Source: Agrobacterium tumefaciens str. B6 (GTDB lineage: Bacteria > Pseudomonadota > Alphaproteobacteria > Rhizobiales > Rhizobiaceae). From it: a stretch of 64,000 nucleotides of DNA. The stretch spans positions 496,001 to 560,000 of the forward strand of contig NZ_LMVK01000012.1 in NCBI RefSeq assembly GCF_001541315.1, given 5' to 3'. Every line of letters begins with the position of its first letter. The stretch's first letter is position 1. The notes beneath the pieces were generated by a model. That model made no database searches, had not been told where the DNA came from, and saw only the letters and a program-made list of their open reading frames with translations. The translations under genes were made by a program, and so were the position numbers. Positions 1 to 7,711 of the stretch are shown here, piece after piece.

Positions 1-342
1 CATGGCGCGTTTGCAATAACCGCAATTGTAATCGAAGAACTCGACCAGCGTGACGTCGCCATCCGGATTGCCGAGCGCCAGATCGAATTTCGATTCGAAG
101 ATGGCCTTCTTGTTGTCGGCGACGGCTTCCGCCGCCTTGGCGTTACGCGTCGCATATTGCTTGCGTTCAAGCGCATCCTGAACCTCGAGCATGATTTCCG
201 GGTTCTCGATGAGATATTGCTTGATGAACTCGCCCATTTCCTTCTTCTGCTGCTCATCGAGCGCATGGGCGGGCAGGGAGGCGAATACCGTCGAAAGGGC
301 CGTCACGCTGGCGAGAAGGGTGGAACGGAGAAAATGCGCCAT
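1..342 (-). CDS. Exported DsbA-family thioredoxin-fold protein (C-terminal part outside window)
   Basis: The first 114 codons of a minus-strand gene are present; the rest lies beyond base 1. The product starts MAHFLRSTLL, has a hydrophobic signal peptide ending in A-H-A (about residue 27), then a charged helical stretch (EQQKKEMGEF) typical of the N-terminal extension of Com1/DsbA-like proteins. A thioredoxin-fold strand follows (LVEFFDYNCGYCKRAM) with the redox motif C-G-Y-C close to the window edge. Family knowledge: such periplasmic thiol oxidoreductases form or shuffle disulfides in exported proteins. The start ATG (342-340) is preceded by GAGGACCG. It is divergent from the aminotransferase gene. 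Whether it is a true DsbA or a DsbC/DsbG-like isomerase cannot be decided without the C-terminal part. Confidence 0.85.
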   Translation of the reverse strand, partial: MAHFLRSTLLASVTALSTVFASLPAHALDEQQKKEMGEFIKQYLIENPEIMLEVQDALERKQYATRNAKAAEAVADNKKAIFESKFDLALGNPDGDVTLVEFFDYNCGYCKRAM

Positions 343-509
343 ATCGGTCCTCATTCTGTGCGGCCGAAGCCTCTTGAAATCTTATGAAGGCAATTACCTT
401 ACTTTAAGCCAAATGCCATACGGCAAAAATACTTGTCCGCATTATGATCGCATGATTGTGAAGATTGTGATTCTGCGGCAAGTCTCTGAAATACGGTTCA
501 GGAAAGAGC

Positions 510-1673
510 ATGCCCTTGATCACGATGTCGAAGCGGAGCGCAGTCGAACCCTTTCACGCCATGGATATTCTGGCGGAAGCGAACAGGCGCAGGCAGGCGG
601 GACGCCCCGTCATTTCCATGGCGGTCGGCCAGCCCTCCCATCCCGCGCCGAAAGCGTCGCTCGAAGCCGCTGAGGCCGCGCTGAAACACGGGCGGATCGG
701 TTATACCGATGCGCTCGGCCTGCGCGAATTGCGTGAGGCGATCGCCGGCCATTACCGGCTGCGCCACCAGGTCGCCATCGATCCGGGCCGCATCGCGGTG
801 ACCACCGGTTCGTCTGCGGCCTTCAATCTCGCTTTCCTCACCCTTTTCGATGCCGGTGACCATGTCGCCATCGCGAGGCCCGGCTATCCCGCCTATCGGA
901 ATATTCTCAAGGCGCTCGGCCTTAATGTCGTGGAAGTGCCGGTCACGGCCGAAACCGGTTATACGCTGACGCCGGCAAGCCTCGAACGCGCGGAAACAAG
1001 AGCCGGCTGCAAGCTGAAGGGCGTGCTTCTGGCAAGCCCGGCCAATCCGACTGGCACAGTCACCGGCCGCGAGGCGCTGAAGCGGCTGGCGAGCTATTGC
1101 GAAAGCCGCGACATGGCTTTCATTTCCGACGAAATCTATCACGGTCTGACCTTCGTCGGCGAAGAGACGAGCGCGCTCGAAATCACCGATAATGCCGTGA
1201 TCATCAATTCCTTTTCCAAATATTATTGCATGACCGGCTGGCGCATTGGCTGGATGGTGCTGCCGGAGAATCTCGTCCGTCCGGTCGAGTGTCTGGCCCA
1301 GAGCCTCTATATTTCCCCGCCGGAACTTTCGCAGCTTGCGGCGACTGCAGCCTTTTCGGCGGCGGAGGAACTGGATGTCTACAGGGAAAGCTATCGCACC
1401 AACCGCGATTTCCTGATGGCGCGCCTGCCGGAAATCGGCCTGCCGCTGGCATCGCCCATGGATGGCGCTTTTTACGCCTATGTCGATACAAGCCGCTTCT
1501 CCAACGACAGCATGGATTTCGCCAAGCGCATGCTGGCGGAAATCGATGTGGCGGCGACGCCAGGCATGGATTTCGATCCCGAAGAAGGCCATCGCGCGCT
1601 GCGCATTTCCTATGCGGGTTCCGTGTCTGACATTGCCGAGGCCGTTGGACGTATTGCCGGCTGGCTGAAATAA
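510..1673 (+). CDS. PLP-dependent class I/II aminotransferase
   Basis: A 387-residue fold-type I aminotransferase, normal length for the aspartate/tyrosine aminotransferase superfamily. Visible landmarks are the N-terminal substrate loop (VISMAVGQPSHP), GRIGYTDALG, the cofactor-binding TTGSSAAF near residue 98, ASPANPTGT near 175 (the Asn stacking region), DEIYHGL near 207 (Asp and Tyr that bind pyridoxal phosphate), and the Schiff-base motif NSFSKYYCMTGWRIGW with Lys237. A C-terminal Arg in ALRISYAGS probably binds the substrate carboxylate. The amino-acid specificity cannot be read from sequence. AGGAAAG just upstream of ATG 510 supports this start over the internal ATG at 525. It stands alone, convergent with the ArsR-type gene. 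Confidence 0.92.
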   Translation: MPLITMSKRSAVEPFHAMDILAEANRRRQAGRPVISMAVGQPSHPAPKASLEAAEAALKHGRIGYTDALGLRELREAIAGHYRLRHQVAIDPGRIAVTTGSSAAFNLAFLTLFDAGDHVAIARPGYPAYRNILKALGLNVVEVPVTAETGYTLTPASLERAETRAGCKLKGVLLASPANPTGTVTGREALKRLASYCESRDMAFISDEIYHGLTFVGEETSALEITDNAVIINSFSKYYCMTGWRIGWMVLPENLVRPVECLAQSLYISPPELSQLAATAAFSAAEELDVYRESYRTNRDFLMARLPEIGLPLASPMDGAFYAYVDTSRFSNDSMDFAKRMLAEIDVAATPGMDFDPEEGHRALRISYAGSVSDIAEAVGRIAGWLK

Positions 1674-1697
1674 GCCCGGATCATCCGCTCGGGGAGA

Positions 1698-2381
1698 TCA
1701 GGCGGGTGTGCAGCTAAAGGTGCTGTTGAATGCCTTTTCACCCTTTGCGGTGAAGGTTAGCACCCGGCCGTTTCCGCGCCGCAGCCAGTCACGCTGCTGC
1801 ATGGCTTCCAGAAGAGACGCACCAAGCCCGCCGCCGAGGTGATGGCGGCGTTCGCTCCAGTCAAGACAATGCAGGCAGACCGGGCGGCGCGCCTTTTCCA
1901 GTGGCGAAAGGTCGATGCCGAAGCTCGAGAAGAAGTCGCGTCCGCTATCCGTCAGGGCAGGATCATCACCTAACGTCACGAGCCCCTTCGCGGTAATAGC
2001 GGCAAGCAGCGCCACGCCGCTTTCTCCGGCCAGATGGTCGTAGCAGATGCGCGCTTCACGCAGAGCCTTGTCCTTCGGTCCGGTGCGGACGCGGATTGCC
2101 CCTGTGCGTTGGGCAAGGCCCATAAGCGCTTCCAGAACCTGTGCAACATCCTCGTCTGACAGACGGAAGTAACGATGCCGCCCCTGTTTTTCCGCCTTCA
2201 ATAATTGTGCTTCTGAGAGTTTGGACAGGTGCCCGCTCGCGGTCTGCAGGGTTACACCAGCGGCTTCCGCAAGCTCGCTTGCGGTGAGCGCGCGCCCATC
2301 CATCAGCGCCGTCAGGATATTGGCGCGGGCAGGGTCGCCGATCAGGGCAGCGACGTTGGCGATGAGAGGTCCGTCTTTCAT
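1698..2381 (-). CDS. ArsR-family winged-helix transcriptional regulator
   Basis: A 227-residue protein with an N-terminal winged-helix HTH (ALIGDPARANILTALMDG, then LTASELAEAAGVTLQTASGHLSKLSEAQLL and the wing GRHRYFRLSDEDV), the classic ArsR/SmtB arrangement. No metal-binding CxC lies in the recognition helix, so arsenic sensing is not indicated. The C-terminal half contains CLHCLDWSERRHHLGG and a second small winged-looking region, as in larger rhizobial ArsR-like regulators. MKDGPLIANV at 2381 is taken as the start because a longer reading frame adds a non-conserved N-terminus. An 18-bp imperfect palindrome (2383-2400) abuts the start and is the likely autoregulatory operator. It is divergent from the NIPSNAP gene cluster, its probable target. 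Confidence 0.85.
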   Translation of the reverse strand: MKDGPLIANVAALIGDPARANILTALMDGRALTASELAEAAGVTLQTASGHLSKLSEAQLLKAEKQGRHRYFRLSDEDVAQVLEALMGLAQRTGAIRVRTGPKDKALREARICYDHLAGESGVALLAAITAKGLVTLGDDPALTDSGRDFFSSFGIDLSPLEKARRPVCLHCLDWSERRHHLGGGLGASLLEAMQQRDWLRRGNGRVLTFTAKGEKAFNSTFSCTPA

Positions 2382-2382
2382 A

Positions 2383-2400
2383 CTTCGATGATAACCGAAG
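2383..2400. promoter_or_regulatory. Candidate operator between the ArsR-type regulator and the NIPSNAP gene
   Basis: CTTCG-N8-CGAAG; 14 of 18 positions are symmetric. It lies directly before the regulator's start codon and about 55 bp before the divergent NIPSNAP start, the usual place for an ArsR-family binding site. No binding data; the site is inferred. Confidence 0.4.
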
Positions 2401-2455
2401 CATTGATGCGAGGCAATAGCGTAAAAAGATGCGGCAGAACACAAGGAGAGTGACG

Positions 2456-2782
2456 ATGCTGACCTGTTTCATCCGCTACGAGATCGACCCCTTCAAGGTC
2501 GATGCCTTCGAACAATATGCCCGCAACTGGGGTGAGGCGATCCCACGCTGCGGCGCCGATCTCATTGGTTATTACGCGCCGAAGGAGGGATCGAGCACGA
2601 TCGCCTATGGTGTTTACAACATCGAAAACCTCGCCGCTTACGAAGCCTACAGGGCGCGTCTTGCCGCCGATCCGGCCGGGCGGGAAAATTATGAATTCGC
2701 CCGGCGCGAGCAGTTCATCCGCCGCGAGGACCGGCTGTTTCTCCGTCTCGCTTCCGCCCCGCATGCCGGAGGCGGGCAATGA
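2456..2782 (+). CDS. NIPSNAP-family protein
   Basis: A 108-residue protein starting MLTCFIRYEIDPFKVDAFEQYARNW, the typical dimeric alpha/beta-barrel opening of the NIPSNAP family, followed by YYAPKEGSST, NIENLAAYEAYRARLAADP and a C-terminal FLRLAS strand. The biochemical role of bacterial NIPSNAP proteins is not established. The start at 2456 is chosen because AAGGAG lies at 2443-2448; an upstream ATG at 2429 is not preceded by a ribosome-binding site. The stop overlaps the next gene's start (ATGA), indicating translational coupling, and the gene is divergent from the ArsR-type regulator. Confidence 0.85.
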   Translation: MLTCFIRYEIDPFKVDAFEQYARNWGEAIPRCGADLIGYYAPKEGSSTIAYGVYNIENLAAYEAYRARLAADPAGRENYEFARREQFIRREDRLFLRLASAPHAGGGQ

Positions 2783-3144
2783 TCGCCGTCATCTTCGAGG
2801 TCTGGCCGGCCGACGGCGAAAAACAGCATTATCTCGATATCGCCGCCAGCCTGCGGGCCGGACTCGAAACCATTGATGGGTTCCTCTCCGTCGAACGGTT
2901 CCAGAGCATCAGCAATCCGGAAAAGATGCTGTCTTTGTCGTTTTTCCGGGATGAGGAGGCGGTGAAAGCATGGCGCAATACCCTGCCGCATCGCACCGCG
3001 CAGTCGCTGGGCCGGTCCGGTGTTTTTTCCGATTATCGCCTGCGCATCGCGCATGTGATACGCGACTACGGTTTGCAGGACAGGGAGGAGGCACCAGCCG
3101 ACAGCCGGGTAGCACATCCGGCAGAGGGGAGTGTGTCAGGCTGA
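2779..3144 (+). CDS. Antibiotic biosynthesis monooxygenase (ABM) fold protein
   Basis: A 121-residue protein with the ABM/dimeric ferredoxin-like fold signature: MIAVIFEVWPADGEKQHYLDIAASL, then LETIDGFLSVERFQSISNPEKMLSLSFFRDEEAVKAWR and HRTAQSLGR. This family includes small cofactorless oxygenases and many enzymes with no known reaction, so only the fold is claimed. The last 25 residues (after YGLQDREE) look disordered. It overlaps the NIPSNAP gene by 4 bases and probably shares its mRNA; the SDR gene follows 118 bases downstream. Confidence 0.82.
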   Translation: MIAVIFEVWPADGEKQHYLDIAASLRAGLETIDGFLSVERFQSISNPEKMLSLSFFRDEEAVKAWRNTLPHRTAQSLGRSGVFSDYRLRIAHVIRDYGLQDREEAPADSRVAHPAEGSVSG

Positions 3145-3262
3145 CATTTCCAGCATCAGTTTTTCTGCACGCCGCTCCAAGCCTTTCTGGTTCGAACTCG
3201 TCGTTGAAACCCGTTATAGATGGGGCAGTTTATGGATGCAGGCCTGGAAATGGAGAAAAACG

Positions 3263-3967
3263 ATGTCGGCAGAAAAAGTGGCGATTGTAACGGCGGGTGG
3301 CAGCGGCATGGGCGCAGCTGTGGCGAAACGGCTGGCCGCGGACGGTTACAAACTGGCGATCCTGTCATCCTCCGGCAAGGGAGAGGCGCTGGCAAAGGAA
3401 CTGGGCGGTATCGGGGTCACCGGTTCCAACCAGTCCAATGACGATCTCCAGCGGCTGGCGGACAGGACACTCGAAACATTCGGCCGCATCGACGTGCTGG
3501 TGAACAGCGCCGGGCATGGCCCGCGCGCCTCCATTCTCGACATTACCGACGAGCAATGGCACACGGGCCTCGATGTCTATCTGATGAACGTCATCCGCCC
3601 GACGCGTATCATCGCGCCCGTCATGGTGAAGCAAAAGGCGGGCGCGATCGTCAATATCTCGACGGCCTGGGCTTTTGAACCGAGCAGCATGTTTCCGACA
3701 TCCGCCGTGTTCCGCGCCGGCCTTGCCTCCTACACCAAGATATTTGCCGATACTTACGCTGCCGACAACGTGCGTATGAACAATGTGCTACCCGGCTGGA
3801 TTGACAGTCTGCCGGCCACGGAAGAACGCCGAGAGGCCGTGCCGATGCAGCGTTACGGCAAGAGCGAGGAAATCGCCGCCACCGTAGCATTCCTCGCGTC
3901 GGAAGGGGCGGGGTATATTACCGGCCAGAATATCCGGGTTGATGGTGGCCTGACGCGGTCTGTTTGA
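3263..3967 (+). CDS. Short-chain dehydrogenase/reductase with altered catalytic residues
   Basis: A 234-residue Rossmann protein. The nucleotide motif is T10-A-G-G-S-G-M-G17 and the NAG motif is N81-S-A-G. The active-site serine is probably S133 (NISTAWAF), but where classical SDRs have Tyr-x-x-x-Lys this protein reads S147-A-V-F-R151, so both the catalytic Tyr and Lys appear to be replaced. The C-terminus is conventional (NNVLPGWIDS, then YITGQNIRVDGGL). It may be a reductase with a rearranged active site or a non-catalytic, ligand-binding SDR. MSAEKVAIV at 3263, preceded by TGGAGAA, is taken as the start; the open frame extends upstream without conserved sequence. It is probably co-transcribed with the NIPSNAP and ABM genes. 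Confidence 0.85.
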   Translation: MSAEKVAIVTAGGSGMGAAVAKRLAADGYKLAILSSSGKGEALAKELGGIGVTGSNQSNDDLQRLADRTLETFGRIDVLVNSAGHGPRASILDITDEQWHTGLDVYLMNVIRPTRIIAPVMVKQKAGAIVNISTAWAFEPSSMFPTSAVFRAGLASYTKIFADTYAADNVRMNNVLPGWIDSLPATEERREAVPMQRYGKSEEIAATVAFLASEGAGYITGQNIRVDGGLTRSV

Positions 3968-3985
3968 CGGGCTGGCCTTCCCAAC

Positions 3986-4101
3986 CCTCATCCCTGTGCT
4001 TGTCACAGGGATCCAGCCAGCCCAAGTCCTTGGGCTGAAAGGACTCTCCCGCCACGCGTACGCGCGTCGACTGGATTCCTGTGACAAGCACAGGAATGAG
4101 G
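3986..4101. repeat. Intergenic palindromic repeat element (RIME-like)
   Basis: Two 31-nt arms (3986-4016 and 4071-4101) are inverted copies matching at 29 of 31 positions; the core is CCTGTG-CTTGTCACAGG. A nested hairpin GCCCAA-GTCC-TTGGGC lies at 4020-4035. It falls between the SDR gene and rne. This resembles the mobile intergenic palindromes (RIME and related elements) described in rhizobia; the exact family is inferred. Confidence 0.65.
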
Positions 4102-4150
4102 AAATCTCAGCGGCTCAAGAAAACGCCCGTTCTTTGCATCGACAAAACAA

Positions 4151-4177
4151 AACGCCCGCAACGATGTTGCGGGCGTT
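4151..4177 (-). terminator. Rho-independent terminator after rne (probably bidirectional)
   Basis: A 12-bp perfect stem AACGCCCGCAAC / GTTGCGGGCGTT with loop GAT. On the minus strand it is followed by a T-rich run, 22 bases after the rne stop codon. The plus strand also has TTTTT, so it can end transcription from both sides. Confidence 0.8.
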
Positions 4178-4198
4178 TTTCATTCAGTCTTTCTTCTC

Positions 4199-7096
4199 TC
4201 AGAAGAAGCCTTTGCGCTGCCACCAGCCGCCCTTGCGCGGCTTCGGCTCGTCGCCATCGGGGTTCGGCGAAGACGAGGTTACCACCGGCTCCGAACTGGA
4301 GACATTGCTGCCCCGGTTGGCGCGGACTTTTTCTTCCGTGGCCGGTGCTTCCGCTTCCGGAGCCAGATCGGCCGAAGCCTCACCAGCTTCTTCAACCGCG
4401 ACCTCGGCGACTGTTTCCTCGACGATCACCGGCTCCACCGTTTCAACGGCTTCAGCTTTCGGCGCTTCCTCGGTTTCAGTCTTGACCTTCGCCTTGCGGG
4501 TGCGGCGTGGCTTCTTCGGCACTTCCTCTTCCGCAACCTCGGCAACCACACCTTCCACCGCGGCGGCGGCGGTCGGTTCTTCGGTTACAGATGCTTCAAC
4601 GGAAACCTCTTCGCTTTCGCTCTCACCTTCAGCTTCCGAGCCGGCAGCATCAAGAGCTTCGTCTTCCGCACGGTTGCGGCGTCCACCGCGCTTGCCGCGA
4701 CGGCGGCGCTTGCGCTTGCCATCCTCTTCGGAACCTACTGCGTCCGCTGCACCGTTTTCGTTTTCAGCATCGGCCTCATCGGTTTCGATTCCATCGTCGT
4801 CACCTTCGGCATCATCGCCTTCCGCATCGCCGGACTGGGCGTCGAGCGCACCGTTCTGGTCGCCCTGGCCACCCTTGCCGCGACGGCGACGACGACGCTT
4901 GCGCTTGCGCTTGCCTTCTTCACTATTGTCGCCCTGTGGCTGCTGCTGGCGTGGCTCGGAGGTCTGCGCCTTGACGATTTCTTCCTCGTCTTCGTCCTCT
5001 TCCACCTCGGCGACGAAATCGTCTTCCTCTTCCACGAAGCTCGGCAGCATCTGGATGAGGCTTTCGATCTTCACCGGATTTTCGACGGCTTCACCACGGT
5101 CGATGGCGAAATGCTGCGCGCCGACGCCGGCGTCAGCAGCGATGATGATAGACACGCCGAAGCGGCCTTCATAATCGACGATCGTGCCGCGCTTGTGGTT
5201 GAGCAGGTAAAGCGCCGTTTCCGGCGTGCAGCGCACCGTGATGTTATGCGTGGTGTTACGCAGCAGATATTCCTCGACGCCGCGCAGAACATGCAGGGCG
5301 ATGGAGGATTCCGAGCGGACATGACCCGTGCCGCCGCAATGCTGGCAGACCTGCGTGGTCGATTCCAGCACCGAAGCGCGGATGCGCTGGCGCGACATTT
5401 CCAGAAGGCCGAAATGCGAGATGCGGCCGACCTGGATGCGGGCGCGGTCGTTCTTCAGGCAATCCTTGAGCTTCTTCTCGACGGAGCGGTTGTTGCGCTT
5501 TTCTTCCATGTCGATGAAGTCGATGACGACAAGACCGGCAAGGTCGCGCAGGCGCAGCTGGCGCGCCACTTCTTCCGCAGCCTCGAGGTTCGTCGTCAGC
5601 GCGGTTTCCTCGATGGAATGCTCGCGCGTCGAACGGCCGGAGTTGACGTCGATGGAAACAAGCGCTTCCGTCTGGTTGATGATGAGGTAACCGCCGGACT
5701 TCAGCGTGACCTGCGGCTGCAGCATCCGGTCGAGCTGGGCTTCGATACCGGAGCGCGAGAAGATCGGATGAATGTCGCGGTAAGGCTGAACCACCTTGGC
5801 GTGGCTCGGCATCAGCATCTTCATGAAGTCTTTGGCTTCACGGTAGCCTTCTTCGCCCGAAACGATGATCTCGCCTATATCCTTGTTGTAAAGGTCGCGG
5901 ATCGAACGCTTGATGAGCGAGCCTTCCTCATAAACGAGGCAGGGGGCCGTGGAGTTCAGCGTCAGCGTGCGGACGTTTTCCCACAGGCGCATCAGATATT
6001 CGAAGTCGCGCTTGATTTCGACGCGGGTGCGGTTGGCGCCTGCGGTACGCAGAATGACGCCCATGCCCTGCGGAACCTCCAGATCGCGCGCGATTTCCTT
6101 CAGGCGCTTGCGGTCGGTCGGCTGGGTGATCTTGCGGGAAATACCACCGCCGCGTGCCGTGTTCGGCATCAGCACGGAATAGCGGCCGGCAAGCGACAGG
6201 TAGGTGGTGAGTGCAGCACCCTTGTTGCCGCGTTCTTCCTTGGCCACCTGCACCAGAAGAATCTGGCGACGCTTGATGACTTCCTGAATGCGATACTGCT
6301 TGCGCGGCTTGCGGGCGACGCGATCCGGAACTTCTTCCATGGCGTCTTCGGCGCCGACGGATTCGATCACTTCCTTTTCGTGATGATCGTCATCATCGTC
6401 GTCATCATCGTCATTGCCACGACGAAGACCCTCGACTTCTTCGGAAATCGTGTCCGTATCGACCATGGCGGCCATTTCGCCACCGGTGCTGCCGTCGTCT
6501 TCGGAAGAAGCTTCGGCGGCCTCGGCTGCTGCGGCTTCTTCTTCGGCGGTCTTCTTCTTCGCGCGGGGGCGGCGGGGGCGCTTCTTCGGCTTTTCTTCCT
6601 CGGCGGGCGCTTCCACGGCTACGGCCTCGACGGTGGTTTCCTCGGAAACCTCTTCAGCGACGGACGCAGTCTCTTCCACGACGACCGTTTCAGTGGTTTC
6701 GCTGGCGGAAACAATGCCGACATCCGGCTGATCCACCTGCGAAAGGTCGATCATGGGGGCGCCGGGCTCGGGTGCATCAGCGGATTCGAAGTCGTCGCTG
6801 CGGCGATGATCCTCGGCTTCTGCCTTCAGGAGAGCCTGACGGTCGGCAAGCGGGATCTGGTAATAATCCGGATGGATTTCCGCGAAAGCGAGAAAGCCGT
6901 GACGGTTTCCACCGTAATCGACGAAGGCCGCCTGAAGGGAGGGCTCAACGCGAGTGACCTTGGCAAGATAGATATTGCCGCGGATCTGTTTTTTGTGCTC
7001 CGATTCGAAATCGAATTCTTCGATCCGGTTCCCACGGACAACGACTACGCGTGTCTCCTCTTCGTGGGAGGCGTCGATAAGCATTTTGTCTGCCAT
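4199..7096 (-). CDS. rne: Ribonuclease E
   Basis: The 965-residue endoribonuclease that starts most mRNA turnover and processes rRNA and tRNA, and is the scaffold of the degradosome. The start is MADKMLIDASHEEETRVVVVRGN. The S1 RNA-binding domain begins at about 35 (GNIYLAKVTRVEPSLQAAFVDYGG) and is split by a roughly 180-residue insert rich in Glu/Ala and Lys/Arg, with a run of nine Asp codons near 6388-6414, before resuming at RQILLVQVAKEERGNKG. The catalytic aspartates are D483 (VSIDVNSG) and D526 (VVIDFIDM). The Zn-link cysteines are C584 and C587 (CQHCGGTGH). The C-terminal third is low-complexity, with alternating basic (KRKRRRRRRG) and acidic blocks, the likely RNA- and partner-binding scaffold. 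The S1 insert is known in other alphaproteobacterial RNase E proteins. A terminator follows at 4151. Confidence 0.97.
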   Translation of the reverse strand: MADKMLIDASHEEETRVVVVRGNRIEEFDFESEHKKQIRGNIYLAKVTRVEPSLQAAFVDYGGNRHGFLAFAEIHPDYYQIPLADRQALLKAEAEDHRRSDDFESADAPEPGAPMIDLSQVDQPDVGIVSASETTETVVVEETASVAEEVSEETTVEAVAVEAPAEEEKPKKRPRRPRAKKKTAEEEAAAAEAAEASSEDDGSTGGEMAAMVDTDTISEEVEGLRRGNDDDDDDDDDHHEKEVIESVGAEDAMEEVPDRVARKPRKQYRIQEVIKRRQILLVQVAKEERGNKGAALTTYLSLAGRYSVLMPNTARGGGISRKITQPTDRKRLKEIARDLEVPQGMGVILRTAGANRTRVEIKRDFEYLMRLWENVRTLTLNSTAPCLVYEEGSLIKRSIRDLYNKDIGEIIVSGEEGYREAKDFMKMLMPSHAKVVQPYRDIHPIFSRSGIEAQLDRMLQPQVTLKSGGYLIINQTEALVSIDVNSGRSTREHSIEETALTTNLEAAEEVARQLRLRDLAGLVVIDFIDMEEKRNNRSVEKKLKDCLKNDRARIQVGRISHFGLLEMSRQRIRASVLESTTQVCQHCGGTGHVRSESSIALHVLRGVEEYLLRNTTHNITVRCTPETALYLLNHKRGTIVDYEGRFGVSIIIAADAGVGAQHFAIDRGEAVENPVKIESLIQMLPSFVEEEDDFVAEVEEDEDEEEIVKAQTSEPRQQQPQGDNSEEGKRKRKRRRRRRGKGGQGDQNGALDAQSGDAEGDDAEGDDDGIETDEADAENENGAADAVGSEEDGKRKRRRRGKRGGRRNRAEDEALDAAGSEAEGESESEEVSVEASVTEEPTAAAAVEGVVAEVAEEEVPKKPRRTRKAKVKTETEEAPKAEAVETVEPVIVEETVAEVAVEEAGEASADLAPEAEAPATEEKVRANRGSNVSSSEPVVTSSSPNPDGDEPKPRKGGWWQRKGFF

Positions 7097-7711
7097 GTAA
7101 GCTGTGCTCCTCGGCGCAGCCTTGTTTTATACGAGAACAGGCCCGCCACACGGACGAGCCTTTCATATGAGTGCAAGGATGTGCCGGAAATGAAGTCTCC
7201 AGCCGGGCCTCTGTAAACTGGCAGCATCCGGACCGACGGCGAGGCATTTGGCCTGCTCCTGGTATCCGGTTCATGTGAAAACTGCTGCGACATCATTGGC
7301 CAGGCGGAACGACAATAATATATAGACCCCTTGGGGTCCGATGAATTTGCTCTCCTCAGAGCAGCGGTGGCAGCGCCACCGGGTAGGTCTCCGGCCACGG
7401 CCGGAATTGATCCAGTTTCAGGATAAATGTAACGACGGCAGATGATTGCCCGTTTTGCAGCGCCAGCGTCTTTTCCGATTGGCAGCCGGCGGGCATCTAT
7501 CCCGTCAACACTTTTAACCCTCATCCGTGTTGTATGTTTTCTCTGTCATAATAGCAATAGGCTGGCTAAATATGCCATATTATTGGTGGAATTTCCGGGT
7601 TAACAATTGGTTCACCAAGGCCTGCGATTGTGGGGCGCAAACGCGCAAACTATCGTACGGCGTGGTTGAAACGGCACTGTTGCCGGCGTTTTTCCGCGCC
7701 GTTTATCGAAA
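7097..7711. other. Long divergent intergenic region, rne / amidase
   Basis: No convincing gene in these 615 bases: the open frames have no ribosome-binding site or recognisable product. The left part should contain the rne 5' leader. It includes GACCCC-TT-GGGGTC at 7326-7339, beside an AT-rich ATAATATATAG stretch that could be a promoter on either strand. The right part (7527-7711) is AT-rich and includes GGGTTAACAATTGG about 110 bases before the amidase start. Nothing firmer can be assigned. Confidence 0.4.

Noticed and set aside
5111-7216. A 701-codon plus-strand open frame opposite rne
   Set aside because: It is the antisense of RNase E: no recognisable domain, no ribosome-binding site, composition explained by the GC-rich complementary strand.
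7326-7339. GACCCC-TT-GGGGTC as a terminator or operator
   Set aside because: Short stem with a two-base centre and no T-run; position within the rne leader gives no support for either role.
7045-7524. A 159-codon minus-strand frame over the rne start and leader
   Set aside because: It overlaps the conserved rne N-terminus in another frame and has no family resemblance or ribosome-binding site.
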